This document shows positions 52,222-60,729 of a stretch of 64,000 nt of DNA, in pieces; positions within the stretch are counted from its first letter, which is position 1, and every line of letters begins with the position of its first letter. The stretch is from Ruminococcus flavefaciens 007c (GTDB taxonomy: Bacteria > Bacillota > Clostridia > Oscillospirales > Ruminococcaceae). A program made the translations under genes and the position numbers. The DNA lies in NCBI RefSeq assembly GCF_000571935.1, contig NZ_ATAX01000017.1, positions 1 through 64,000 of the forward strand, given 5' to 3'. The notes under the pieces are model-generated. The model made no database searches. It was not told the DNA's origin and was given only the letters and a program-made list of their open reading frames with translations.

Positions 52222-52682
52222 CGCTGTACCTCCTTTGCGCTGATTTCGTAGGCGGCATCGAGGAACTTGGTATCGAAGCCGAAGTTCCGGTAGCCTTCCT
52301 CGCAGGTGCGGATGTAGGCAAGCGACGGAATGCCGAGGCTGCGTTCCTCATGCATGATGTATACGAAGGCGGTCAGCTTCTTGGTCTTGCCACTTGCCAG
52401 CTTCACCGGCAGGCGGACTTCCTTCTTGTAGTAGAAGGTCGGGCAGCCCTCGTAGGCATCCAGCCGTTTCTCGTCGGCTGCGGTGACCTCCCAGACCGCA
52501 ATCGGAACGATGCCGTTCTTCTTCGGTTCAATGGTCAGGTACGCGCCTGTCTTGCTGCCCTTGTAAAGCAGCTCGTAATCGGGAATCACCGTGATCCCGA
52601 TGGGCTTTGCGCCGGGGCAGCGGTACCGCATCTGGCGGATGTTCAGGTTCGAGCCGTAGGCAAGGTAGTACTTCTTTTCCAT
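52218..52682 (-). CDS. Gamma-glutamylcyclotransferase-like protein
   Basis: 154 aa. The start YYLAYGSNLNIRQMRYRCPG is the substrate-binding YGSN loop of the GGCT/AIG2 fold, and AYEGCPTFYYKKEV carries the expected catalytic Glu. Such enzymes turn gamma-glutamyl peptides or amines into 5-oxoproline. It lies near an amidoligase gene, a pairing seen in other mobile elements, where one may make and the other break glutamyl bonds. Confidence 0.8.
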   Translation of the reverse strand: MEKKYYLAYGSNLNIRQMRYRCPGAKPIGITVIPDYELLYKGSKTGAYLTIEPKKNGIVPIAVWEVTAADEKRLDAYEGCPTFYYKKEVRLPVKLASGKTKKLTAFVYIMHEERSLGIPSLAYIRTCEEGYRNFGFDTKFLDAAYEISAKEVQR

Positions 52683-52760
52683 GTCAATCGTCCTTTCCGA
52701 AGGAAGTCTCCTTCTACCACCCTGAGCCGCCCGTAGGCGGCAGGTGGGGAAAGGCGGCAG

Positions 52761-52955
52761 TTACTTTTCCGCCTTGCCCAGTTCGTATGCCTTGCGGAGC
52801 ATCTCTCGGATGCCCCAGACGCTCACCTCCGGGAAGTCATCGGTGTCGTTCCAGCGGGTGTCCAGCCCGCCGCGCTGTTCCAGTGCGTAGTCCGCTTTCA
52901 TTGCGATCTGCTCCAGCTTCTTGTCGGTTTCCGTTCCCCATTCGATGTTGCTCAT
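52761..52955 (-). CDS. Small DUF6900-like protein
   Basis: 64 aa, almost wholly the domain that ends the 120-aa protein at 50402. RBS GGAGGAA. It is the first gene after shared-family promoter 5 and may be co-transcribed with the cyclotransferase-like and zinc-ribbon genes. Confidence 0.65.
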   Translation of the reverse strand: MSNIEWGTETDKKLEQIAMKADYALEQRGGLDTRWNDTDDFPEVSVWGIREMLRKAYELGKAEK

Positions 52956-53007
52956 TGCTCGTTCCTCCGTGTTTGTTTTTCCGGTCGTTTTCCGTTCCGG
53001 TAGTCAC

Positions 53008-53096
53008 ATATTAACTCTTTTCGGGGAGAATAGCAAGCCGCTAAATGTACAAAACATCACGGGGGAAAATGTGCCATTCTTTGTGTAGTATATGCC
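53008..53096 (-). promoter_or_regulatory. Shared-family promoter 5 with upstream extension
   Basis: TTGCTA (53031-53036), 17 bases ending AGAGT, TAATAT (53008-53013). The extension carries CAAGCCGCTAAA and TTTGTGTAGTATA at the same spacing as in promoters 2 and 3. Confidence 0.7.
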
Positions 53097-53120
53097 TTGC
53101 CGTTGTTTGCGCCGTGCGCG

Positions 53121-53198
53121 CCCGTGTGCGGGCTTTTTCCGAAAGGGGCAGTTACTTGGAGGATACCCGTCCCGCCCCACACGGGGCGCTGTGGGCGA
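53121..53198 (-). repeat. Repeated intergenic motif, copy 2
   Basis: CGCCCCGTGTGGGGCG stem, then GGACGGGTATCCTCCAA and CCCCTTTCGG on the minus strand. Compared with copy 1 there is a one-base indel between CCTCCAA and CCCTTTCGG, which argues against conserved coding. Confidence 0.55.
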
Positions 53199-53233
53199 CT
53201 GTTTCGCCGCCCTTGCCCGTGGCGGCAGACCGG

Positions 53234-54178
53234 TTAAGGTCTGCCGAATCGGAAGGCGTTGTCGCCGGTAAGGTTCTGCGTCAGGGTTTCTCTTGCGGTG
53301 GCGAACTCGTCGCCAATGAAGCCCATTCTCATCAGCCAAGTCCGCATCGCGAACTTTTTGTTTTCTTTCTGCTGTTCCTTCGGGCTTGCGCTGCGCAGGT
53401 CTTTTGCCATCTGGCTCATTGCGAGGCAAAGCTGAATGTAGCTCTTGAGCTTGCCTGCGTGAAGCCCGTTCTGCTTGCCGCCTGCGGGCTTGTCGAACTG
53501 GAAAAGGCGGAATTCAATCGTGCCCTTTGTGAAGGTGGCGTGGAGGTTCAGCATATGGTAGCGGCTGTCGTTGTAGTGGTGGGTTCTGCCGTAGTCGCAT
53601 CCCTGTGCGCCGTACCAGATGTCTGCAAGCTGCGCCATCGTGGTGGGCTTCTTTTTGTTGAGCTGCTGCAGGAAATTCGGGTTTACCGTTCTGCAGTAGC
53701 GGTTCATTCGGCTGCTGTCAACCTTGATTGCTTCGGCGATCAGCGTTTCGTGGCTTGCCATCAGGTTTGCGAGGTTTCTCAGGCTCTGCGGTGTGTGTCC
53801 CGCTGCGCCGATGTGAATGTGAACTCCGCAGCCCCTTGTGTAGTCGCTCTTTGCGCCCGCCTTGCGAAGGCGTCTGATCAGCTCCTGCAGGGTTTCGATG
53901 TCCGCGTAGTGCAGGATCGGTGTGACCAGTTCGCACTTTTCGCTGTCCGGTCCGCTGATGCTGCAGTCGCGCTGGAATTTCCACTCGCGTCCCTGCGCGT
54001 CCCAAGCGCTGTAGGTTTCGTAGCCGTTGCGGTGTGCGGTGTACTCGCTGCGGTTTGTTCCGAAGAACTCGGCGGCGAGCTTTGCGGCAGCCTTGCGGGT
54101 GATGTTGTTCATCTCAACCTCAACCCCGATCGTCTGCTCCTTCATTCTGTTGATCTGTGCCTGTGTCTTTGCGTTCAT
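53234..54178 (-). CDS. Amidoligase family protein
   Basis: 314 aa from ATG 54178 (RBS AGGAGGAT). Conserved amidoligase features are IGVEVEMNNITR, the acidic ECELVTPIL-like stretch KCELVTPILHYADIE, CGVHIHIGA and GTIEFRLF. The fold is related to glutamine synthetase and joins amino groups to carboxylates using ATP. The last 45 residues (FAMRTWLMRMGFIGDEF to NAFRFG) reappear in the 343-aa protein upstream. Own shared-family promoter. Confidence 0.85.
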   Translation of the reverse strand: MNAKTQAQINRMKEQTIGVEVEMNNITRKAAAKLAAEFFGTNRSEYTAHRNGYETYSAWDAQGREWKFQRDCSISGPDSEKCELVTPILHYADIETLQELIRRLRKAGAKSDYTRGCGVHIHIGAAGHTPQSLRNLANLMASHETLIAEAIKVDSSRMNRYCRTVNPNFLQQLNKKKPTTMAQLADIWYGAQGCDYGRTHHYNDSRYHMLNLHATFTKGTIEFRLFQFDKPAGGKQNGLHAGKLKSYIQLCLAMSQMAKDLRSASPKEQQKENKKFAMRTWLMRMGFIGDEFATARETLTQNLTGDNAFRFGRP

Positions 54179-54229
54179 GGTGGTATCCTCCTGTTTGGTT
54201 TTTGGTGTGTTTTCCCTTTCGGTAGTCAC

Positions 54230-54316
54230 ATATTAACTCTAAACCGAGGATATATCAAGCCGCTAAAACCACAGAAATACGAGGAAAATACAGCCTTGAT
54301 GATTGTGTATTTTACA
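54230..54316 (-). promoter_or_regulatory. Shared-family promoter 6 with upstream extension
   Basis: TTGATA (54253-54258), 17 bases ending AGAGT, TAATAT (54230-54235). The extension has CAAGCCGCTAAAACCACAGAA and TTGTGTATTTTA. Confidence 0.7.
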
Positions 54317-54402
54317 TTCTTGACACACTTGATTTTCTATGGTAATATTGGGTACGATGGAATAGGTTCTCACATTTTCCGGCGCCCCCGGAGGCTGTAA
54401 AA

Positions 54403-54633
54403 TCAGCCGCCGGAGATGACCTCGAACTCGTCTGCGCCTTCGATCAGCGCAAGGCTTCTGCCGTTGTCCCACTTCATATGAATGTTGCCTGCATCGTCGA
54501 TGATCGCAACCGTTCCGGTTGTTCCGGGCGGCACGGGCGCGATGTCGTCCGCCATGCGAATCAGTCGGATGCGTGTACCTACGGGATAACGCTCGCGCAG
54601 CGCCTGAAGCTGTCTTTCATTCGGAAATTGCAT
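54403..54633 (-). CDS. DUF4314 family protein
   Basis: 76 aa from ATG 54633 (RBS GAGGAAG), within the end of the upstream gene. [20 protein letters not shown] and [20 protein letters not shown] are typical of DUF4314, a small SH3-like domain common in clostridial mobile elements. Function unknown. Confidence 0.8.
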   Translation of the reverse strand: MQFPNERQLQALRERYPVGTRIRLIRMADDIAPVPPGTTGTVAIIDDAGNIHMKWDNGRSLALIEGADEFEVISGG

Positions 54634-55648
54634 CGTTTTCTTCCTCCTCGCTATTCTGAGCATCACGCTTTGCCTTCTGCTTCGCTTCCCAGCGCTCACG
54701 CTCCGCTTCATTGCGGAATGCGGTATGCCCGGAAAGGTTCTCCATCAGGCGCTTGCGGTCTGCCTTGCAGTCTTTTCCGTTCAGCCCAAGGCGGATCAGC
54801 CAGACGCGGAGCGAATACTTCTCGTTGCTGTCATCGACATCCTTTGCCTGAACACGCTTCTGGGTAATTGCCATCTTGTTCATAGCTGCGGCAAGCTTCA
54901 TGAAAGTCTGCACATGCTCAGCATCCTGTGCCTGACCGAAGCCGTCGAAGGTGAGCTTGTCATCATCGAAGGATATTCCCATCAGCGGAGTACTCATCTC
55001 ACCCCATTCCCTAACATATGAAATCAATTCATTCACACTCCGGAATACCTTCTCATCAAGGATCGAATCCACCAGTTCCTTGTCTGCAAAAAATGTACCG
55101 CCGGTTGCTTTGGAGATCAGAGGTCCGCGGGAGTGGATCATACAGATCAGATTTGTGAGGGACTGTACTGTATGCGCATTCAGGGAAAAAGAGATTCTTG
55201 TGCAAAGATACTCATCTGATTCAGATTCCGCATTTTTGTAAACTGAATCCCGGCTTTCATCCATATCGCTTTCCGGAATGATCTCAGGCTCCGATTCTGA
55301 CACTTCTGCAGGCGATTCTTCGATGAAGGGCGGCTCATCTTCAAGCTGTTCATCATCACCCCATTCTTCTGTGGTTTCAGCCGCAAGACTGATTTCCGGA
55401 GGTGTCTCCACATGTGTATCGTCTTCGCTGATCAGCGCACCGATCATACCTTCTTTTGTAAGAATGCCGATAATCAGTTCATCTGCATCATTCGTTGTTG
55501 TCAGTTCGCCGTCTTTCTCAACCGTGAATTCCCCGACTTCAAAAGCGCATCTCGGTACAAAGGTATATCTCGCTTTCTTCCTCGTAAGCTCTTCCAGTCT
55601 CTTTACCAGTTCTTTGCGGTTTGGAATCTTCTGTGCATAAGTTTTCAT
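54617..55648 (-). CDS. Accessory protein sharing the amidoligase C-terminal module
   Basis: 343 aa from ATG 55648 (RBS AGGAGCG). Residues about 85-145 are a long Glu/Asp/Ser linker. The middle contains [20 protein letters not shown]. The end ([20 protein letters not shown] to [10 protein letters not shown]) matches the amidoligase C-terminus downstream. No catalytic core of amidoligase is present, so the two may bind a common partner. Own shared-family promoter. Confidence 0.65.
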   Translation of the reverse strand: MKTYAQKIPNRKELVKRLEELTRKKARYTFVPRCAFEVGEFTVEKDGELTTTNDADELIIGILTKEGMIGALISEDDTHVETPPEISLAAETTEEWGDDEQLEDEPPFIEESPAEVSESEPEIIPESDMDESRDSVYKNAESESDEYLCTRISFSLNAHTVQSLTNLICMIHSRGPLISKATGGTFFADKELVDSILDEKVFRSVNELISYVREWGEMSTPLMGISFDDDKLTFDGFGQAQDAEHVQTFMKLAAAMNKMAITQKRVQAKDVDDSNEKYSLRVWLIRLGLNGKDCKADRKRLMENLSGHTAFRNEAERERWEAKQKAKRDAQNSEEEENDAISE

Positions 55649-55715
55649 ATGTGTACGCTCCTTTTTCATTATTGCCGTCCAACCGTCCTATACGGTCTTC
55701 CCCGGCGGTAGTCAC

Positions 55716-55744
55716 ATATTAAGCTATTTTGCTGATAATATCAA
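55716..55744 (-). promoter_or_regulatory. Shared-family promoter 7
   Basis: TTGATA (55739-55744), 17 bases ending AGCT instead of AGAGT, TAATAT (55716-55721), then GTGACTACCG as in promoters 5 and 6. The most diverged copy. Confidence 0.65.
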
Positions 55745-55871
55745 GACTGTAAATCGGAGAATGTAAGGGGCTATATTGCCCATGTGATTGTGCATAGTAC
55801 AGAATCTGAAATGCCGAACAGCTTACTTAGTATCAGTTCGTTCACAATTTGCTGCAGCGGCGGTACAGATA

Positions 55872-57152
55872 TCAGTCATCGGCTTCAGAATCATTTTCAT
55901 CAGTAGGCATCTCTGCAACAGCTTCCTCGTATGACAGCTTCTGCCCATCACGGAGTACATATGCGACCTCGGCGGTCTGCTTCTCCCGACACCATGCGAG
56001 GTATCGCTTCACGATGACGTCCACGAATTTTGGGTCAAGCTCGATTCCACGGCAGACACGGTCTGTCTCACAGCAGGCGATCAGCGTTGAGCCAGAGCCG
56101 AGGAACGGGTCGAGAACGATACCGTTTGTCATGGTGCTGTTCTTGATCGGATATGCCATCAGCGGGATGGGCTTTGTGGTCGGATGGTCGGGGCTGCTTT
56201 TCGGCTTGTCATATTCCCAGACAGTTGTCTGCTTGCGGTCGGCGTACCACTGATGCTTGCCCTTCTGCTTCCAGCCGAACAGACACGGCTCGTGGATCCA
56301 CTGATACGGACTGCGTCCAAGCACCAACGAATTCTTCTTCCAGATACAGCAGCCGGAAAGCTGGAATCCTGCATCCTTGAATGCCTTTCTGAAATTCAGC
56401 CCCTCGGTGTCGGCATGCCATACATAGATGCTGCCGTCATCTGCAAGGCTGTCATACATACACTTATAGGCAGAGAGCAGAAAGTTATAGAAATCGCTGT
56501 CGCTCATGTTGTCGTTCATGATCTTGCCGGCGGTCTCCTCAACGTCCACATTGTAAGGTGGATCCGTCAGGACGAGGTTTGCTTTCTGTCCTTCCATAAG
56601 CTTTGTGTATGTCTCCGCGACTGTGCTGTCGCCGCAGATCACACGATGCCTGCCGAGTATCCAGATATCTCCCGGCTTGGAGAAGGTCGGTTTCTGAAGT
56701 TCCTCTTCCACATCGAAGCTGTCCTCTTTGACCTGCTTATCGTGTACCTGATTGAAAAGCTGCTCGATCTCCGGCGGGTCAAAGCCGGTCTTACCGAGGT
56801 CGAAATCGCTGCTCTGAATATCCTCCAGAAGTTCAGCGAGAAGGTTCTCGTCCCACGCGCCTGTGATCTTGTTAAGTGCAATGTTCAGCGCCTTCTCACG
56901 GACCTTGTCGATGTCCACCACAGCACACGGTACTTCCGTATAACCGAGCGCCGTCGCTACGGTCAGTCTTTGGTGTCCGCCGATGATCGTCATGTCGGCA
57001 TTGACAACAAGTGGGTCGGCAAAGCCGAATTCCTCTATGCTGTTTTTTATTTTCTCATATTCTTTATCTCCGGGCTTCAGCTTTTTACGCGGGTTGTATT
57101 CCGCAGGCTTCAGCTCCGAAACAGGAATCATACGCAGTTCTGCTGTTTTCAT
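55872..57152 (-). CDS. ParB-domain DNA methyltransferase
   Basis: 426 aa from ATG 57152 (RBS GGGAGGA). Residues 1-110 are a ParB/Srx-like domain (LKPAEYNPRKKLKPGD, IIGGHQRLTVATALG). The rest is an amino-methyltransferase with the catalytic DPPYNV motif before the SAM-binding DPFLGSGST, the beta-class order, for N6-adenine or N4-cytosine. It probably protects phage DNA or alters its regulation. It overlaps the zinc-ribbon gene region and uses SAM, which a phage enzyme upstream can make. Confidence 0.88.
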   Translation of the reverse strand: MKTAELRMIPVSELKPAEYNPRKKLKPGDKEYEKIKNSIEEFGFADPLVVNADMTIIGGHQRLTVATALGYTEVPCAVVDIDKVREKALNIALNKITGAWDENLLAELLEDIQSSDFDLGKTGFDPPEIEQLFNQVHDKQVKEDSFDVEEELQKPTFSKPGDIWILGRHRVICGDSTVAETYTKLMEGQKANLVLTDPPYNVDVEETAGKIMNDNMSDSDFYNFLLSAYKCMYDSLADDGSIYVWHADTEGLNFRKAFKDAGFQLSGCCIWKKNSLVLGRSPYQWIHEPCLFGWKQKGKHQWYADRKQTTVWEYDKPKSSPDHPTTKPIPLMAYPIKNSTMTNGIVLDPFLGSGSTLIACCETDRVCRGIELDPKFVDVIVKRYLAWCREKQTAEVAYVLRDGQKLSYEEAVAEMPTDENDSEADD

Positions 57153-57153
57153 C

Positions 57154-57453
57154 TCATTCCTCCCGTATATACATCTGCCGCAGCTCTGCGGCTCTTTTGG
57201 TGTTCGCATCTTTCAGCACCGTGACATCACGGAGCGTTTCTTCACTCAGAGGCTTGCCCTTCAGCTTTTCGGCAAGTGACCGGTACTTGCGGATACTCCG
57301 GCGGAGTGCTGCATCGGTCACAGACACGATATACGCTTTGCCGCAATAGTCACAATTGAAGAAGCTGTATTCGATCTCTCCCTCACGCTGCGTTTTCGGC
57401 TCCGGCACAAAGGCACAGCCGCAGGCATCGCAGCGGACATTCTGTTTTGTCAT
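57154..57453 (-). CDS. Zinc-ribbon phage protein
   Basis: 99 aa. CDACGCAFVPEP and CDYCGKAYIV give a four-Cys zinc ribbon, followed by a helical tail. It sits between NrdG and the methyltransferase and is coupled to both by short overlaps. Function unknown. Confidence 0.7.
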   Translation of the reverse strand: MTKQNVRCDACGCAFVPEPKTQREGEIEYSFFNCDYCGKAYIVSVTDAALRRSIRKYRSLAEKLKGKPLSEETLRDVTVLKDANTKRAAELRQMYIREE

Positions 57454-57917
57454 ATCGGTCTGCCTCCTTTGAGTCTGAGTATCCGCTGATTGCGGCTGCC
57501 GCGGAACTGAAGCGAGATATCCTTCTGTTCCAGCAGGAACGGCCCGTCCACAAGCACATCAACATAACGGAGAATTTCATTGTTCCGAAGTATCTCGTAA
57601 GTGTATCCGGAGAACAGCCAGGTGTCCGAATTCGGACACTCCATCTTTACCCGTTTCAGAAACGGTATAAGCACACGCTCGTTTTCTTCCTCGCATGGTT
57701 CACCGCCGAGAACAGAAAGTCCCTGTATCCAAGAAGGACGCAGGGATTCGATGATCTCATCTTCAGTTTCCTTTGTGAAGGGCTTCCCGTACCCGAAATC
57801 CCATGCCTCTGGATTATGACAGCCTTTGCAGTGATTCCGGCACCCGGATACAAACAGTGACACACGCACACCGTAACCGTTGGCAATGTCGTTTTTATTC
57901 AGACCGCAGTAATTCAC
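57450..57917 (-). CDS. nrdG: Anaerobic ribonucleotide reductase activating protein
   Basis: 155 aa radical SAM enzyme. The cluster motif is GCRNHCKGCHNPEAW (CxxxCxxC) near residue 31, and SVLGGEPCEEEN binds SAM. It generates the glycyl radical on NrdD. It overlaps nrdD by four bases and is in one operon with it. Confidence 0.9.
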   Translation of the reverse strand: MNYCGLNKNDIANGYGVRVSLFVSGCRNHCKGCHNPEAWDFGYGKPFTKETEDEIIESLRPSWIQGLSVLGGEPCEEENERVLIPFLKRVKMECPNSDTWLFSGYTYEILRNNEILRYVDVLVDGPFLLEQKDISLQFRGSRNQRILRLKGGRPI

Positions 57918-60055
57918 AGGTGCATCACCCGATCCTTGATCTCAGCGGTGCGCCCCTGATTCCAGAACTGCGTTCCAAGGTAACCGCAGGTGCGGCGGCA
58001 TACATTCAGTGTCCGCTGATCGCGGTTGCCGCAGTTCGGGCATTCCCAGATCAGCTTGCCGTCCTCCTCGGTGATCTGTATCTCGCCGTCATACCTGCAG
58101 ACCTGACAGTAATCAGATTTCGTGTTCAGCTCAGCATACAGGATGGTTTCGTAGATATGCCGCATCAGCGCCAGTACCGCTGGGATGTTGTTCTGCAGAT
58201 TCGGTACTTCCACATAGGAGATTGCACCGCCGGGAGAAAGCGCCTGAAACTCCGCTTCAAAGGTCAGCTTTGAAAACGCATCGATCGGCTCGGTGACATG
58301 AACGTGATAGCTGTTTGTGATATAGCTTTTATCCGTCACATGAGGAATGATGCCGTGCCGCCTTTGCAGACATTGTGCAAATTTGTATGTGACGCTCTCC
58401 ATCGGTGTGCCGTACAGCGAGAAGCTGATATTAGTCTCGGCTCTCCATTTGCTGCACTTGTCATTGAGAAATCTCATGACCGCAAGAGCGAAGGTCTTAC
58501 CGTCCGGCTCTGTATGTGAACAGCCTGTCATGCGGTATGTCATCTCTGCGATGCCTGCATAGCCGAGGGAGATGGTGCTGTAATTGTTGTACAGCAGATC
58601 ATCAATGATCTCGCCGTCCTTCAGTCTTGCCAGCGCACCGTTCTGCCAGAGGATCGGTGCAACATCGGACGGCGTTCCTTTGAGCCGTTCGTGCCTGCAC
58701 ATGAGAGCCTTACGGCACAGTTCGCAGCGTTCATTCAGAAGCTGCCAGAACTTATTCTCGTCACCGCCTGCGCTGCAAGCGATATCCACAAGGTTGATGG
58801 TTACAACACCCTGATTAAAACGCCCGTAATACTTGTGATCGTCCGAAGGCGTGAGAAAACTTCGGCAGCCCATGCAGGCATACACATCACCCTTCAGCTG
58901 TTTCATCACCTTGGCGGAGATGTAGTCGGGAACCATGCGCTTTGCCGTACACTTGGCGGCAAGCTCAGTCAGGTAGTAATATTTTGTTCCGGGTTGGATA
59001 TTGTCTTCATCGAGAACATAGATCAGTTTCGGGAATGCTGGTGTGATCCAGACACCCTTTTCGTTTTTCACACCTTCGATACGCTGAAGCAGCGTTTCTT
59101 CGATGGTGAGCGCTAGGTCATCTCTGGTCTGTCCCTCCGGCACCTCGTCCAGATACATGAACACCGTTACGAACGGCGTCTGTCCGTTGGTGGTGAGCAG
59201 CGTATTGATCTGGTACTGAATGGTCTGCACGCCGCGCTTGACTTCCCGGCGTACTCGCTTCTCAACGATGTGGCTGATCTCATCCTCAGACAGTTTGCAG
59301 CCGCAGTCGCAGTTCACATCCTCGAATACTTCAGCTCGTATCTTCTGCCTGCTGACATCCACGAAAGGCGCAAGATGCGCCAGTGATACAGTCTGACCGC
59401 CGTACTGATTCGATGCGACCTGCGCAATGATCTGCGTTGCGATATTGCAGGCGGTCGAAAAGCTGTGCGGCTTCTCGATCATTGTACCGGAAACCACTGT
59501 GCCGTTCTGCAGCATATCCGCCAGATTGACCAGACAGCAGTTGTGCATCGGCTCAGCGATATAGTCCAGGTCGTGAACATGGATGATACCCTCATCATGA
59601 GCGGCGATCACATCTGCCGGGAACAGGAAGCGCCGACAGATGTCTCTGCTGACTTCGCCTGCCATATAGTCCCGTAGCGTGCTGTTGATGATCGGGTTCT
59701 TATTGGCGTTCTCCTGTTTTGCCTCCTCGTTGTTGCGTTCGAGCAGGCTCAGGATCTTGCCGTCTGTGGTGTTCATCCTGCGCTGCTGTTCATGCAGCAG
59801 TCTGTATTCGCTATAGTGCCGTGCAAGTTTGTACGCTTCGGCCTTGTCCAGTTCATCGAGAACCATGTCCTGGACTTCTTCGACATGGACAGGTCTTGCA
59901 AGGGCGCTGCAGCGTTTTTCTACATTACTGACAATGAATCCGATCACGGTATCGCTGATCTTGCCATCGACCTCTGCGTTTGCAGCTGTGATCGCGGCAC
60001 GGATCTTTTCGCAGTCGTAGGGAACCTCACACCCGTTTCTTTTTATAATTTTCAT
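57914..60055 (-). CDS. nrdD: Anaerobic ribonucleoside-triphosphate reductase
   Basis: 713 aa. Residues 1-95 are the ATP-cone regulatory domain (IIKRNGCEVPYDCEKIRAAI). The 10-stranded barrel follows, with the glycyl radical near the end in TCGYLG (Gly691) and a zinc site (CQVCRYD ... CPNCGNR). Full length, so it should be active. It makes dNTPs without oxygen, supporting phage replication in an anaerobic host. Confidence 0.93.
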   Translation of the reverse strand: MKIIKRNGCEVPYDCEKIRAAITAANAEVDGKISDTVIGFIVSNVEKRCSALARPVHVEEVQDMVLDELDKAEAYKLARHYSEYRLLHEQQRRMNTTDGKILSLLERNNEEAKQENANKNPIINSTLRDYMAGEVSRDICRRFLFPADVIAAHDEGIIHVHDLDYIAEPMHNCCLVNLADMLQNGTVVSGTMIEKPHSFSTACNIATQIIAQVASNQYGGQTVSLAHLAPFVDVSRQKIRAEVFEDVNCDCGCKLSEDEISHIVEKRVRREVKRGVQTIQYQINTLLTTNGQTPFVTVFMYLDEVPEGQTRDDLALTIEETLLQRIEGVKNEKGVWITPAFPKLIYVLDEDNIQPGTKYYYLTELAAKCTAKRMVPDYISAKVMKQLKGDVYACMGCRSFLTPSDDHKYYGRFNQGVVTINLVDIACSAGGDENKFWQLLNERCELCRKALMCRHERLKGTPSDVAPILWQNGALARLKDGEIIDDLLYNNYSTISLGYAGIAEMTYRMTGCSHTEPDGKTFALAVMRFLNDKCSKWRAETNISFSLYGTPMESVTYKFAQCLQRRHGIIPHVTDKSYITNSYHVHVTEPIDAFSKLTFEAEFQALSPGGAISYVEVPNLQNNIPAVLALMRHIYETILYAELNTKSDYCQVCRYDGEIQITEEDGKLIWECPNCGNRDQRTLNVCRRTCGYLGTQFWNQGRTAEIKDRVMHL

Positions 60056-60546
60056 ATCGCATCCACCTCATTCTCCATATCAGCTTCTGATTCAGCCAGC
60101 AGATCATCGCAGGTTTTGTTCAGGTTTTTTCTGCACTGTGCGTTCAGTATTTCATACACAGCAGATCTTTCGTCATCGGTAAGCTCTATTGCATACATAT
60201 CCTCATTGTCATCTGAATCTGAATTCCTGACGATGAAGTTTATACAGTTATCCACACAGCCTTGCTGATTGTTACCGAGAAATTTACTGATACCGATATA
60301 AAAATCATACCAGCCGTCATGATCCACTTCACCGTTTCGTCCGTCAATCGGATACATAGGAAGATATCCTTTTTCAAGACGAATACGATCAGCCATCTCA
60401 ACAAGTGTTTTTGTTGCTGTGAGCATGAACTCTACGGTCGGAAAACGGTATGGGTAAGTATCATTGATCTGATCACTACTGTATACAATCTCAGCTTCGG
60501 GATCTATAAGTATTGCGTTATGAATAAAGTTTTCTGTCAGTGTCAC
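60052..60546 (-). CDS. Hypothetical early protein, 164 aa
   Basis: Acidic, mostly helical, no known domain (YPYRFPTVEFMLTATKTLVE). It overlaps nrdD by ATGA and the membrane peptide gene by four bases, so it is part of the early operon. Confidence 0.65.
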   Translation of the reverse strand: MTLTENFIHNAILIDPEAEIVYSSDQINDTYPYRFPTVEFMLTATKTLVEMADRIRLEKGYLPMYPIDGRNGEVDHDGWYDFYIGISKFLGNNQQGCVDNCINFIVRNSDSDDNEDMYAIELTDDERSAVYEILNAQCRKNLNKTCDDLLAESEADMENEVDAI

Positions 60547-60707
60547 TTATCTGTCCTCCTCTGTGCCGGACACTCTCCGGCGTATGGACAATTCATGCAG
60601 TTTCTGATACTGCACCTTCCTGTACGAGAAAACATTATACGAATCAGTGCTGCATTGCTTACGGCTAGAAATGCCAGAAGCACCCAGTTCAGAATAGCAA
60701 GCATCAT
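60543..60707 (-). CDS. Small membrane protein with Cys cluster
   Basis: 54 aa from ATG 60707 (RBS AAGGAGGAAG). One membrane helix (LAILNWVLLAFLAVSNAAL), then CSIRNCMNCPYAGEC, four Cys in a short tail. Possible metal or Fe-S binding at the membrane; unrecognised. Confidence 0.55.
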   Translation of the reverse strand: MMLAILNWVLLAFLAVSNAALIRIMFSRTGRCSIRNCMNCPYAGECPAQRRTDK

Positions 60708-60729
60708 GTTCACTTCCTCCTTATCATTT

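Noticed and set aside
51852-53429. Conserved peptide RDGYPP in two short minus-strand frames
   Set aside because: The conserved nucleotides include a one-base indel within the aligned part, so the match is better explained by a conserved RNA or DNA element than by a protein.
53045-54400. Plus-strand frame of 451 codons opposite the amidoligase
   Set aside because: Antisense shadow; it crosses the shared-family promoters and has no start signals.
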